This document shows positions 7,557 to 15,741 of a stretch of 64,000 nt of DNA, in pieces. Below the pieces are notes generated by a model. It saw only the letters and a program-made list of their open reading frames with translations, was not told where the DNA came from and did not search any database. A program made the translations under genes and the position numbers. Every line of letters starts with the position of its first letter. Position 1 is the first letter of the stretch. The stretch is from Hyphomonadaceae bacterium (GTDB taxonomy: Bacteria; Pseudomonadota; Alphaproteobacteria; Caulobacterales; Hyphomonadaceae): NCBI GenBank assembly GCA_024742355.1, contig JANSYM010000012.1, forward strand, positions 1 through 64,000, in the 5' to 3' direction.

Positions 7557-9311
7557 CTAGTTGACCGTGAAGTCAAAGCAGCTGTCACCTGCGGCAGCGC
7601 CGCCGCACTCGGCATTGTTGCAATCATAGATCTCAATCGCATAAGTCCCCGCATCGAGTGTACCGGTCCAGCTCTCGCTACCATCAGCGCTTGAAAACGC
7701 ACGGCGGTCCTGATTGCGGGAATCGTTCGTGAATACCGAACCGCGCTCCCAGATGATGAAATCCGGGTCGGTGGTCGTTGCCGGACCAGATGTTTCGGTC
7801 GCCGTCATCGTTACAGCGCCAGTGCTGGGAAGCGTGACAGTGATAAACTCGCGAACTCCATGTTTATTCGTATCGCCATTCGTTGCTGTTGAACAAACAT
7901 TTACGGCCGCGCCGCCGACAGTCGCCACCTTGTAGATCGGCAGGATCTGCGGCAACCCGCCATCATTGGTTTCGCCAACGCCGCGCGGATCCGTGGTGTT
8001 GATGTCCTCGGCGGCCAGCATCGCATCAAAAGTCGACGCATTGATCCCCGCTTCATTCCGCACCCGGTTGGCAAACTCGAATATTGTCGTGAAATTGACC
8101 GCGTCTCTATAGGCTGGGTCTGTGAAGGCATTGTAGAGCGGCCCCAACCCGCCAGATATCGTGTCGGCACCATCATCCGCGCTATCAAACAAATCGTACA
8201 ATAACTGTTGCGTGGTCGCCTCATTGAACCATCCCGGAACCCGCGGTCCGGCGGATGAGGTCAGGTCAGTTTCGACGCTGAAAGTAAATCCAGTGGCTTG
8301 TCCGCTACCGCCGCTGTCGCGATAATTCGGGTCGCCGAGTATCATGCCCGCAAAAGCATTGCCCCAGCCTTCGCCAAAGGCGAGGCGGGAATCAAGCCGA
8401 TTGCTCAAACTGTGCGACCCTCCAGGCGAATCTGATCGCGACAATTGGTCTTCGAAATAATGCCCAAATTCGTGCACGATGACGTGGTCGTCATATTCGT
8501 CCGTATCATTGTTCTCATCGCCGAGGATACGGATCGTCGGTACACCATTGGTGCGGGTATAGGAGGAGGTCCCGATTTGGCCCTGCGTGACGTCGCCGCT
8601 AACAGGAACGTTATTCACGCTCCAGAATACTTGCAGCGTTGGAAAACTGACATTTGGGTCGACAATCGCAATTCCCGAGACTGCCTCATAGATGGCGTCG
8701 AGAATATTGAACGGTGCGGCGGCGCGCGTGCTTGTATAGCTGGCGCCACCCCAGCCCGAAGCAGCGTTCAGGTCGCGAGTTGAGTTCGCGGTACCAGAGT
8801 CGGCAAGCGTGCCCTGCAATATGTAAATTGCATTGCTGCTCGTATTGTCGACCACCGAAATGTCCCAGCTTGCGCCGGTGGTTTGCTCAAGCTGACTCCG
8901 CACTTGGATGCGGACATTGGTCGAAGAATTGACGTCGACCGAATAATTGCCACTGGCGTCCGTGATATCGCGGTCGAGTTCTGTGCCGCTGCCGTCAACC
9001 GCCTGAACGATGACGCCGCGCGCAGGCACTTGCGCAATCGCCGAATAATCGAGCCCGGTGAAATCACTCTGACTGGGCACTTTGTCAAAGGTCACCGCAC
9101 CGCTAATCGTCACCGAAGATGGCGGAGGAGGAGGCGGTGGCGGCGGCGGGGGAGGCGGCGGCGGTGGGGGAGGCGGAGGTGGCGGGGGTGATGGCGAGAC
9201 TGACGCGCCGCCGCCTCCTCCTCCGCCACACGCGGCAACCATGCCGGCGGCAAATACCACAGCTATAACGCTGGCAACGCTACGCAATTTCGTTGACCGA
9301 GTGTTTTTCAA
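7557..9311 (-). CDS. Zinc-metalloprotease-like lipoprotein with a poly-proline stalk
   Basis: The protein has 584 residues. A lipobox (VAACG) is followed by seven glycines and then 23 consecutive prolines, a likely stiff stalk that lifts the catalytic part off the membrane. Next comes a beta-sandwich region. The zinc site is H280-E281-F-G-H284, and E314 in GEGW is a plausible third ligand. SLSNRL between them resembles M36 fungalysin enzymes. The C-terminal 110 residues look like a bacterial pre-peptidase C-terminal (PPC) domain with several cysteines. It is probably an extracellular or surface endopeptidase. It is the first gene of a two-gene operon with the 6939-7538 lipoprotein. Confidence 0.82.
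   Translation of the reverse strand: MKNTRSTKLRSVASVIAVVFAAGMVAACGGGGGGGASVSPSPPPPPPPPPPPPPPPPPPPPPPPSSVTISGAVTFDKVPSQSDFTGLDYSAIAQVPARGVIVQAVDGSGTELDRDITDASGNYSVDVNSSTNVRIQVRSQLEQTTGASWDISVVDNTSSNAIYILQGTLADSGTANSTRDLNAASGWGGASYTSTRAAAPFNILDAIYEAVSGIAIVDPNVSFPTLQVFWSVNNVPVSGDVTQGQIGTSSYTRTNGVPTIRILGDENNDTDEYDDHVIVHEFGHYFEDQLSRSDSPGGSHSLSNRLDSRLAFGEGWGNAFAGMILGDPNYRDSGGSGQATGFTFSVETDLTSSAGPRVPGWFNEATTQQLLYDLFDSADDGADTISGGLGPLYNAFTDPAYRDAVNFTTIFEFANRVRNEAGINASTFDAMLAAEDINTTDPRGVGETNDGGLPQILPIYKVATVGGAAVNVCSTATNGDTNKHGVREFITVTLPSTGAVTMTATETSGPATTTDPDFIIWERGSVFTNDSRNQDRRAFSSADGSESWTGTLDAGTYAIEIYDCNNAECGGAAAGDSCFDFTVN
9120..9188 (-). repeat. Proline-codon tract (23 CCN codons)
   Basis: Sixty-nine bases of almost pure GGN/CCN triplets encode 23 prolines near the N-terminus of the protease-like lipoprotein. 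Third bases vary, so it is not a perfect microsatellite, but runs of GGC and GGA triplets could slip in register and change stalk length in steps of one residue. Confidence 0.85.
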
Positions 9312-9504
9312 CGTCCCATCTCCATTCGCACATCGCAGTTATATCGGGTCTGCAGCACTTCGACGACTAACAAGAGGTTAAAGTGCAGCCTTCCCGATCA
9401 CAGCAAGCTGCGCGAAGTCCCGAAAGCTGACAAGCATCGTTTGACTGTTCTGACTGAACTGTGATGGAAAATAACGCCTGTTTTGCGCCAAAAATGAAAC
9501 GTCC

Positions 9505-9534
9505 GAAGGCGCAGAGAAACATCCCTGCGCCTTC
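9505..9534 (-). terminator. Likely intrinsic terminator of the vWA gene
   Basis: Inverted repeat GAAGGCGCAG/CTGCGCCTTC with 10-bp arms and a 10-base loop, 56 bases after the stop of the minus-strand vWA gene. On that strand it is followed within a few bases by a T-rich stretch (TTTCATTTTT). The rest of the 9312-9589 gap shows no gene. Confidence 0.65.
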
Positions 9535-9589
9535 TTCTCTCCCGCGTCGCGTCCCGAGCCTGCGGGAAGGTTTTGTGAACCGCTCAGGT

Positions 9590-10366
9590 TTAGCGGTTGG
9601 ATGGCCCTTTGCGTTCCTTGACGTCTTCCTCTTCCGCGACGGCGCGGTCTTCAGCGTCAAAGATGATCTCGGCTTCTTCGCCCTTGCCATAGTCGCGGGC
9701 TTTCTTGGCAAGGCGTTCTTGCGTCACGGCCAGCGAGCCAGAGCTCACCGCCATCTGCTTGGAACGATCGACGCCGACCGCATCGGCATCACCGAAATTG
9801 GCAAATTCTGCGCCGAGGAAGACGACTTCCCAGCCGCGCTTCTCGGCCCGGTCGAGGGCGGCCTTGGCGCCCTGATAGGTCACTTCGCGTGAGGAGTTTT
9901 CCTGGCCATCGGTCATGATCACGATCACGGCCTTTTCCGGATTGTCGGCCTCGGCCATGGTGATGGTGCGATTGATCGCATCGAAGAGCGGGGTCATGCC
10001 GCGCGGGCTGACCTCGTCATTGGTGACATTCGACCAGGCCTCAGGCGTCACGTCCTTGCGCAGGACGTCATATTGGAAACCTTCCTGATGATCGAAGACG
10101 GCCAGTGTGACCGTGGTCTCGAGGTCATCGGCTTCGCCCTCTTCAACCTTGCCGACGGCGGCCGCATAAGCGTTCACCGATCCGAGCGCTTCGTCCCAGA
10201 TGTCAGACATGGAGCCCGTTCGGTCGAGAAGGATATAAGAAGAAACAGCATTCATGGTCGGGACATCCGCAATCAGTTCAGGGGTGGGTTTGGTCTTGGC
10301 ATTGGCTCCAAAAGCTAAGGCGGCAGCGGCGAGGACGCCGGTGACGGTCAGAGTTGTTCTTTTCAT
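9590..10366 (-). CDS. Secreted von Willebrand factor A domain protein
   Basis: The 258-residue protein has a Sec signal peptide (cleavage near ANA, about residue 22) and one vWA domain. The metal-ion-dependent adhesion site is visible as DRTGSMS, where the usual DxSxS has Thr at its third position, with RGMTPLFDAI and VIVIMTDGQENSS following. The C-terminal 40 residues are highly charged. The start at 10366 is chosen over an upstream in-frame extension because it begins the signal peptide (MKRTT) and follows GGAGACGC. It is likely a periplasmic metal-dependent protein-binding module; partner unknown. Confidence 0.85.
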   Translation of the reverse strand: MKRTTLTVTGVLAAAALAFGANAKTKPTPELIADVPTMNAVSSYILLDRTGSMSDIWDEALGSVNAYAAAVGKVEEGEADDLETTVTLAVFDHQEGFQYDVLRKDVTPEAWSNVTNDEVSPRGMTPLFDAINRTITMAEADNPEKAVIVIMTDGQENSSREVTYQGAKAALDRAEKRGWEVVFLGAEFANFGDADAVGVDRSKQMAVSSGSLAVTQERLAKKARDYGKGEEAEIIFDAEDRAVAEEEDVKERKGPSNR

Positions 10367-10624
10367 GATATGCGTCTCCCATTCGCTTGTTGATGAAAAC
10401 GAGCCTGCCGGGGAAACAAGGCGCTGAACTGGCTGTAATCTGGGCAATTTAACCTTAATTGTGTCCGCCCCTGCCCGATTTCGGTCATCGCGCGTTCAGG
10501 TTCGGGCGTGAGCGCCAGACGATGCCTATCGAAAACAACAGGCCAGCTAATCGCTGAAGGCACTTGCGCTGCATCGCAGAGCGCGCCATACGCGCCTGAA
10601 TCAAAAATCTCGATGGAGTCGACA

Positions 10625-11857
10625 ATGTCCTCTGCGCCCAAAAAAGTTGTGCTCGCCTATTCCGGAGGGCTCGACACCTCCATCATTCTGAAATGGCTTC
10701 AGACAGAATTTGGCGCCGAGGTGATTACCTTCACCGCCGATCTCGGCCAGGGCGAAGAGATTGAACCAGCCCGCGCCAAGGCGATCGCGGCAGGGGTCAA
10801 ACCGGAAAATGTGTTCATCGAGGATGTCCGCGAAGAATTCGTCCGCGACTTTGTCTTCCCGATGTTCCGCGCCAATGCGGTTTATGAAGGCGTCTACCTG
10901 CTCGGCACCTCGATTGCGCGGCCGCTGATTGCCAAACGGCAGATCGAGATTGCCGACATGATGGGCGCTGATGCGGTCTGTCATGGCGCTACCGGAAAGG
11001 GCAATGACCAGGTCCGTTTCGAGCTCGGCTATTATGGCCTGAACCCCGACATCAAAGTCATCGCGCCATGGCGCGACTGGGACTTCAAGTCCCGCACCGA
11101 CTTGCTGAAATTTGCTGAAGAGCAAGGCATCGAGATCACCAAGGACAAACGCGGCGAGGCACCCTTCTCGGTCGACGCCAACCTGCTGCACTCATCTTCC
11201 GAAGGCAAAGTCCTGGAAGACCCGGCAGAAGCCGCACCGGAATTCGTCCACATGCGGACCATCGCGCCGGAAGATGCGCCGGACGAGCCGGAAATCATCA
11301 CCATCGGATTCGAAAAAGGCGATGCCTGCGCCATCAATGGCGAGGCGATGAGCCCGGCGACGATCCTGACCAAGCTCAACGAATATGGTCGCAAGCATGG
11401 CATTGGCCGCCTCGACCTGCTGGAAAACCGCTTTGTCGGCATGAAGTCGCGCGGGATTTACGAAACCCCAGGCGGCACCATCCTGCTGACCGCCCATCGC
11501 GGTATGGAATCGATCACCATTGACCGCGGCGCTGGCCACCTCAAGGACGAGCTGATGCCGCGCTATGCCGAGCTCATTTATAATGGCTTCTGGTGGAGCC
11601 CGGAGCGCGAAATGCTCCAGGCCGCGATTGACCACTCGCAACTTTACGTCACCGGCGAAGTGAAACTGAAGCTGTATAAAGGCGGCGTCCACCTGGTCGG
11701 CCGGAGCAGCCCTTACTCCCTCTACCGCGAAGACATCGTCACCTTCGAAGACGACCACGGCGCCTACGATCAGAAGGACGCGGAGGGCTTCATCAAGCTG
11801 AACGCCCTGCGCCTGCGGATCCTGGCCGGGCGCGATCGGAAGTTTGGGAAAAACTAG
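10625..11857 (+). CDS. argG: Argininosuccinate synthase
   Basis: ArgG joins citrulline and aspartate with ATP to argininosuccinate, the penultimate step of arginine synthesis. The 410-residue protein carries the ATP pyrophosphatase loop AYSGGLDTS near the N-terminus, then the citrulline/aspartate-binding segments [13 protein letters not shown] and RGIYETPGG. The ATG at 10625 is chosen because GGAG lies 6 bases upstream (10615-10618) and the protein then begins normally; in-frame ATGs at 10508 and 10613 would only add an unlikely leader. It is monocistronic and divergent from the vWA gene. Confidence 0.97.
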   Translation: MSSAPKKVVLAYSGGLDTSIILKWLQTEFGAEVITFTADLGQGEEIEPARAKAIAAGVKPENVFIEDVREEFVRDFVFPMFRANAVYEGVYLLGTSIARPLIAKRQIEIADMMGADAVCHGATGKGNDQVRFELGYYGLNPDIKVIAPWRDWDFKSRTDLLKFAEEQGIEITKDKRGEAPFSVDANLLHSSSEGKVLEDPAEAAPEFVHMRTIAPEDAPDEPEIITIGFEKGDACAINGEAMSPATILTKLNEYGRKHGIGRLDLLENRFVGMKSRGIYETPGGTILLTAHRGMESITIDRGAGHLKDELMPRYAELIYNGFWWSPEREMLQAAIDHSQLYVTGEVKLKLYKGGVHLVGRSSPYSLYREDIVTFEDDHGAYDQKDAEGFIKLNALRLRILAGRDRKFGKN

Positions 11858-11882
11858 CATCCAAATTCAACTGGCTTCCTGG

Positions 11883-11909
11883 CCCCTCTCCCGATCGCGG
11901 GAGAAGGGG
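11883..11909. repeat. GC-rich hairpin after argG
   Basis: CCCCTCTCCCG pairs with CGGGAGAAGGGG around a short loop, with one bulged A. It lies 26 bases after the argG stop and has no T-run, so it is either a weak terminator or an extragenic repeat. The surrounding gap 11858-12294 otherwise contains only the tRNA-like sequence described separately. Confidence 0.5.
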
Positions 11910-11976
11910 GGCGCTAGACGAACGTGTGAACCGAAGCGCGTAAGATTTATCTTGCCTTGAGCTGAGCCATCCCCTA

Positions 11977-11990
11977 AACGCCCCACACCA
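11977..11990 (+). repeat. Partial copy of the tRNA-like 3' end
   Basis: AACGCCCCACACCA repeats the 3' end of the tRNA-like element (AACGCCCCACCA at 12181-12192) with a two-base insertion. No tRNA body precedes it. Confidence 0.4.
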
Positions 11991-12100
11991 TGAGAAATAG
12001 AACGCTCCACCACTATTATTGCACCTAGCAATACGCCGCGCCCGCTGAGGCGCGCATGAGAGCCCTATTCCCTTCTAACAGCATGACAGCACACGCCTAT

Positions 12101-12192
12101 GTGGGGCGTTTTCTCCACGCCGGGCTGTAAACCCGGTCCCTTAAACAAGTGGAGTGGTCAGGTGAGAGGTTCGATTCCTCAACGCCCCACCA
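12101..12192 (+). other. tRNA-like element (degenerate tRNA-Tyr-like, no D arm)
   Basis: A 10-bp terminal stem pairs 12101-12110 with 12181-12190 and ends in CCA. A 5-bp anticodon-type stem (12120-12124 with 12132-12136) holds the loop CTGTAAA, which would give anticodon GTA (Tyr). A T-loop-like TTCGATT lies at 12170-12176 in a short, imperfect stem. Between the acceptor and anticodon parts only about 10 bases remain, so no canonical D arm fits. Instead CTCCAC (12113-12118) pairs with GTGGAG (12149-12154). It may be a decayed or rearranged tRNA, or a tRNA-like RNA; I would not call it a working tRNA. Confidence 0.5.
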
Positions 12193-12294
12193 ATCTCGCC
12201 GGTTCGCGCCAGCGAACGAACAGGTCTTGTGGACCTATTCAAGGCGCAGATTGCGCCGGCAGGCGCTTCTTCATGCTCTGTTTTCGAGCTGACC

Positions 12295-12663
12295 ATGAAA
12301 TATGTCCGCTTTCAAAGCCTCCAGCCGTGCAGCGGCACGCCGTCAAAACTCGGCATCTTCCAGATCGCCTTTCGCGTTCGCAATCTCAAGGATGTGCGCG
12401 CTTATGATGCGGACGCAATCACGCGTCAGATGGCGTGGTTGCAAAAACATCTCCACAGCCCGGATATGAGCGATAGCACCTACCGCGCGATCTTCTGGTT
12501 CAAGGACACCGCCCACGAACCCTTGCGGCGCGTCTGGGCGATGAAGCCATTTCTGGAAGCCTATGGCTACTGGATCGAGGTCGTGAAGACCTGGGATCCG
12601 GGAAACATCCTGTACGAAGATGGCTGGCAAGTCGCCGCCAAGCCGTGGCGCTCTATCAAGTAA
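12295..12663 (+). CDS. Conserved-looking protein of unknown function, 122 aa
   Basis: This is a soluble protein with no signal peptide. It is rich in aromatic residues and has a mixed alpha/beta pattern: MKYVRFQSLQ, FQIAFRVRNL, AIFWFKDTA, WIEVVKTW. I recognise no catalytic motif. The ATG at 12295 starts the well-formed part, and the frame upstream runs into low-quality sequence. The ribosome site is weak. It lies just downstream of the tRNA-like element and upstream of a small membrane protein in the same direction, but 101 bases separate them. Confidence 0.65.
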   Translation: MKYVRFQSLQPCSGTPSKLGIFQIAFRVRNLKDVRAYDADAITRQMAWLQKHLHSPDMSDSTYRAIFWFKDTAHEPLRRVWAMKPFLEAYGYWIEVVKTWDPGNILYEDGWQVAAKPWRSIK

Positions 12664-12764
12664 ATCAGGGCGGGGCGCATGCGCGCCATTCCGCCGCGCG
12701 GCGATCCGGGGGCTGTTCGAAATGCCCGCGCCAAGCCTAGTCTGCTCTTCATCGGAGCAAAGTC

Positions 12765-13115
12765 ATGGCCAATCTTCTCCTCTATGTCGCTGGCGCACTG
12801 ACCATCGCGATTGCGATTGCGCATGGTTATCTCGGCGCGGCCAAAGTCGTCGGGCCGAGCAAGGCGCCGAATGCGTCGGCCAAGCGCATTCTGCATGCGA
12901 TCATGTTTCTGTCGGCGGTCTATTGGGCGGTCGGCGGCGCAATACTGCTTGCGACCCCGGTCCTGTTCGAGGGCGAGACCCGCAAATGGGTGGTCTATGT
13001 CATTGCGGCGATGCTTCTGTCCGGCGCCCTTGGCAATCTGTGGGGCATGCGGGCCAGGCATTTTGGCGGCTATTTCCTGCTGATTGTCAGCGCTCTCGCG
13101 GCGGCAGGCGCATAG
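12765..13115 (+). CDS. Small integral membrane protein, 116 aa
   Basis: Four hydrophobic segments cover most of the protein: about 3-22, 43-63, 73-90 and 98-114. Short polar loops carry a PSKAPNASAKR stretch and a GMRARH stretch. No conserved functional residue is recognised. It is an inner-membrane protein of unknown role. ATG 12765 is preceded by GGAGC nine bases upstream. Confidence 0.7.
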   Translation: MANLLLYVAGALTIAIAIAHGYLGAAKVVGPSKAPNASAKRILHAIMFLSAVYWAVGGAILLATPVLFEGETRKWVVYVIAAMLLSGALGNLWGMRARHFGGYFLLIVSALAAAGA

Positions 13116-13185
13116 CAGGGCCTTGCCCTACCCCCTTGCCTTCCCCAAATGCGCTTGAACCATTTTGGCTGGAGGAGCCTCGCTT

Positions 13186-13701
13186 ATGACCACCCCGATC
13201 TATAAATCCACTATTGGCGTGATGATCCGCCAGGCTGAAGCGCTTGTTGGCATTATGGAGGCCGGCCGCGCCCATCTCGGCGATGATGCCGATGCCTTTA
13301 TCCATGAACGCCTGGTCGAGGACATGCTGCCCTTCTCGTTCCAGATCCGCGCGGTCTGCCACCAATCCATGGGCGGCATCCGGTCGATGCGCTCAGGCGA
13401 GGCCGGGCCGCCGCCTGACATGAAGATTGCGTCCTATGCCGAACTGGAAACGCTGCTGGCTGATACGATCGCCGAACTGAAATCGATCGAGCCCGCAGAA
13501 CTCGACAGCCTGCTTGGCAATGACCTGATCTTCGCGCTCGGGGATTTCAAACTGCCCTTCAAAGGGCTCGGCTTCCTGACCTCGTTCATGATGCCGAACT
13601 TCTTCTTCCACATGACCACGGCCTACAACCTGCTGCGCCAGAAAGGCGTGCCGATTGGCAAGCGCGAATATCTCGGCGCCATGGATATGAATATGGGCTA
13701 A
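13186..13701 (+). CDS. DUF1993-family protein
   Basis: The 171-residue all-helical protein matches the DUF1993 pattern: an N-terminal bundle beginning TIGVMIRQAEALVGIMEAGRAH, a middle MLPFSFQIRAVCHQS and a C-terminal FFFHMTTAYNLLRQKGVPIGKREYLG. The family resembles DinB/YfiT-type four-helix bundles and has no established reaction. GGAGGAG at 13171-13177 supports the ATG at 13186. It is convergent with the DUF1232 gene, with a bidirectional hairpin between. Confidence 0.8.
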   Translation: MTTPIYKSTIGVMIRQAEALVGIMEAGRAHLGDDADAFIHERLVEDMLPFSFQIRAVCHQSMGGIRSMRSGEAGPPPDMKIASYAELETLLADTIAELKSIEPAELDSLLGNDLIFALGDFKLPFKGLGFLTSFMMPNFFFHMTTAYNLLRQKGVPIGKREYLGAMDMNMG

Positions 13702-13716
13702 GGCCCCAAAGTGATT

Positions 13717-13737
13717 GTCCCGGCCAGGTGCCGGGAC
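13717..13737. terminator. Hairpin between convergent genes
   Basis: GTCCCGG/CCGGGAC, 7-bp arms and 7-base loop, midway between the stops at 13701 (+) and 13750 (-). It has no T-run; it may act as a weak bidirectional terminator or be an extragenic repeat. Confidence 0.45.
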
Positions 13738-13749
13738 GATTGTGTCGGC

Positions 13750-14322
13750 CTATCCCGCGTGGAACAGCGACGTGATCATGTCTGATCCAGGCGCGCCGCC
13801 TGTGCGACGACGGCGACGACGACGCATGCGGGACTGCAGCTCATCACGCGCCACTTTCAGCGGCTGTGCATCGGCTTCCTTGGCCGCGAGATCATCGCGA
13901 TTGTCGCAGAAATCAGCATAGGCCTCGAGCTCTGGCGCCAGATCGAAGGCGGCGAGGTCAACCATGATCGTATCATCCAGGAACCCAATCCCGGGCAGAT
14001 CGTCCGGAATGATGTCGTTCGGGTCCGCAAAATAGGCGAGCACTTCCAGCACGCGGGCGCGATCGTCGTTTTCGAGGTTCCAGTCGCGGTCCTTCAGCAT
14101 TGCCACCATGTTCTGCAAGGTCAGCATGCGCGAGACGACGAAGGTCGGCGGGTCGCTTTCGAGCGCTTTAACCGCCAGCGCCTCGGCGGCCAGAATGACC
14201 CGGTCATCGTCGCGCAATGCCCGGTTCTTGCGCGCCTTTGCCAGGCGGCCTTTGAAATATTCGATATCCTTCGGACCGAGTTCGAAATTGATCCGCAGCG
14301 TCTGCTGTTCTGTGACTTCCAT
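13750..14322 (-). CDS. DUF1232 (YkvA-like) protein with an arginine-rich tail
   Basis: The 190-residue protein has the YkvA/DUF1232 signature DPNDIIPDDLPGIGFLDDTIMVDLA around residues 110-135. The N-terminal half is helical and charged. The C-terminal part contains a run of eight arginines (MRRRRRRRRTGG), which could bind nucleic acid or acidic lipid. GGGGAGG upstream supports ATG 14322 over the in-frame ATG at 14388. Function of the family is unknown, though it is often membrane-associated; no strong membrane span is seen here. Confidence 0.75.
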   Translation of the reverse strand: MEVTEQQTLRINFELGPKDIEYFKGRLAKARKNRALRDDDRVILAAEALAVKALESDPPTFVVSRMLTLQNMVAMLKDRDWNLENDDRARVLEVLAYFADPNDIIPDDLPGIGFLDDTIMVDLAAFDLAPELEAYADFCDNRDDLAAKEADAQPLKVARDELQSRMRRRRRRRTGGAPGSDMITSLFHAG

Positions 14323-14462
14323 GGGCTTTGCCTCCCCGCTTGTGTCTCTCTTTGCTGCAACGATGCCGACAGATCCAGCGTTAGGCAAGCCCGTCAGTTT
14401 AGAAAAGATCGCTTGCCGCTCAGCGCTTTAGGCGCTTCGATTGTCGCCACGGAGGAAATGTC

Positions 14463-15056
14463 ATGACGCGAATTAGCCCAGCGAGTGAAGACCAATTGAC
14501 CGCGAGCAAGGATTTGCTGGCACTGGCGGCCGCAGCGATGGGGTTTGAAGCCAACTCCCTGAAAGTGATGGCGCGCCAGCCTGCGATCCTGCAAGGCTTC
14601 ATGGCCCTGTCCGCCGCAATCCTGGGTCCGAATGCCAGTCTCGACCCGGTCTTGCGGCAGATGATCGCACATATATCAAGCGCCGCTGCCGGGTGTGCCT
14701 ATTGCCAGGCGCACACGGCACATGGCGCCGAACATCGCGGCGCCGATGCGGCCAAGCTCGAGGCGTTGTGGAGTTTTGAAACCAGCGACTTATTCAGCCC
14801 GGCCGAGAAAGCCGCGCTCGATCTGGCGCTGGCTGCGGGCAGCGTACCGAACCAGTCGACCGACGCCCATTTCGAAGCCTTGCGCGCGCATTATAGCGAG
14901 GACGAGATTGTCGAAATTGTCGGCGTTATTGCGCTTTTCGGCTTTCTAAATCGCTGGAACGATACGCTCGCCACGACCCTGGAAGACAGCCCGCTGGCCT
15001 TTGCCGAATCGCACCTTGCTCCGAAAGGCTGGGTCGGCGATCGGCATACGGACTGA
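14463..15056 (+). CDS. Carboxymuconolactone decarboxylase/AhpD-family protein
   Basis: The 197-residue helical protein carries the AhpD-type redox motif in AGCAYCQAHTAHGA, that is CxxC followed by the conserved His. Members are disulfide reductases or peroxidase partners, and some act in aromatic degradation. Without a peroxiredoxin next door its electron partner is unknown. GGAGGAAATGTC precedes the ATG. The next gene, a GNAT protein, begins two bases after its stop, so the two form an operon. Confidence 0.85.
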   Translation: MTRISPASEDQLTASKDLLALAAAAMGFEANSLKVMARQPAILQGFMALSAAILGPNASLDPVLRQMIAHISSAAAGCAYCQAHTAHGAEHRGADAAKLEALWSFETSDLFSPAEKAALDLALAAGSVPNQSTDAHFEALRAHYSEDEIVEIVGVIALFGFLNRWNDTLATTLEDSPLAFAESHLAPKGWVGDRHTD

Positions 15057-15058
15057 GC

Positions 15059-15556
15059 ATGAGCGTTCGCCGTTTCCGCATCTCTGACCTGACCGTGCTG
15101 CATTCCGCCAATCAGGCATCGGTGCCCGGCGTCAGCACCGAAACGCTCACGGATTTGAAAAAGTGGATCGATCTTTCGGTTTGTTTTGTCGCTGAGGGTG
15201 CGAACGGCGCGCCGCTTGGCTTCCTGACACTGATCGAGCCGGGCATCCCAGACTATCCAAGCTCTAACCTCCGTTGGTTTGAAGACTATGCGACCCGCAC
15301 CGGCAAGTCTGTCATTTATGTCGACCGAATCGCCTTGTTGCCTGAGGCCCGCGGGCAGCGACTGGGCGAGGCACTCTACCAGGCTGCGTTCGAGCACTTT
15401 TCAGACCGTGACGAGATCGGGTGCGAGGTCAATATCGCGCCGCCCAATCCCGGGTCGCATCGCTTCCATCAAAGGCTCGGCTTCCATCAGATTGGCGAGC
15501 AATCCTTTGATGCCGGCGCAAAATCCGTCGCCTATTATGTCCGGTCGCTGACTTAG
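15059..15556 (+). CDS. GNAT-family N-acetyltransferase
   Basis: The 165-residue protein shows the GNAT fold. Acetyl-CoA-binding motif A is IYVDRIALLPEARGQRLGEALYQAAFEHF (about residues 82-110), with RFHQRLGFHQIGEQ near the C-terminus. The family acetylates amines on small molecules or proteins; the acceptor is not predictable. The start lies two bases after the AhpD-like stop, so translation is probably coupled and the pair may act together in a detoxification role (inference). Confidence 0.83.
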   Translation: MSVRRFRISDLTVLHSANQASVPGVSTETLTDLKKWIDLSVCFVAEGANGAPLGFLTLIEPGIPDYPSSNLRWFEDYATRTGKSVIYVDRIALLPEARGQRLGEALYQAAFEHFSDRDEIGCEVNIAPPNPGSHRFHQRLGFHQIGEQSFDAGAKSVAYYVRSLT

Positions 15557-15741
15557 CGATCACGTCTCTACCGCGACGTCAGTCCTAGTCCCCTGTCATC
15601 ACTGGCAATCTGTTCACGTGAATTTTTATGCGCTTTGATCTCGACTCGGATAAAAAACGGCGCTTCACTCCCCGTTAAGCCGTCCGAGAGAGGCTACTGT
15701 CCAGACCGCGAATCGGTCGTGAGGGAGACTGGTCGAGTTCA

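Noticed and set aside
9082-9381. Poly-glycine open frame on the plus strand
   Set aside because: It is the antisense of the 23-proline tract.
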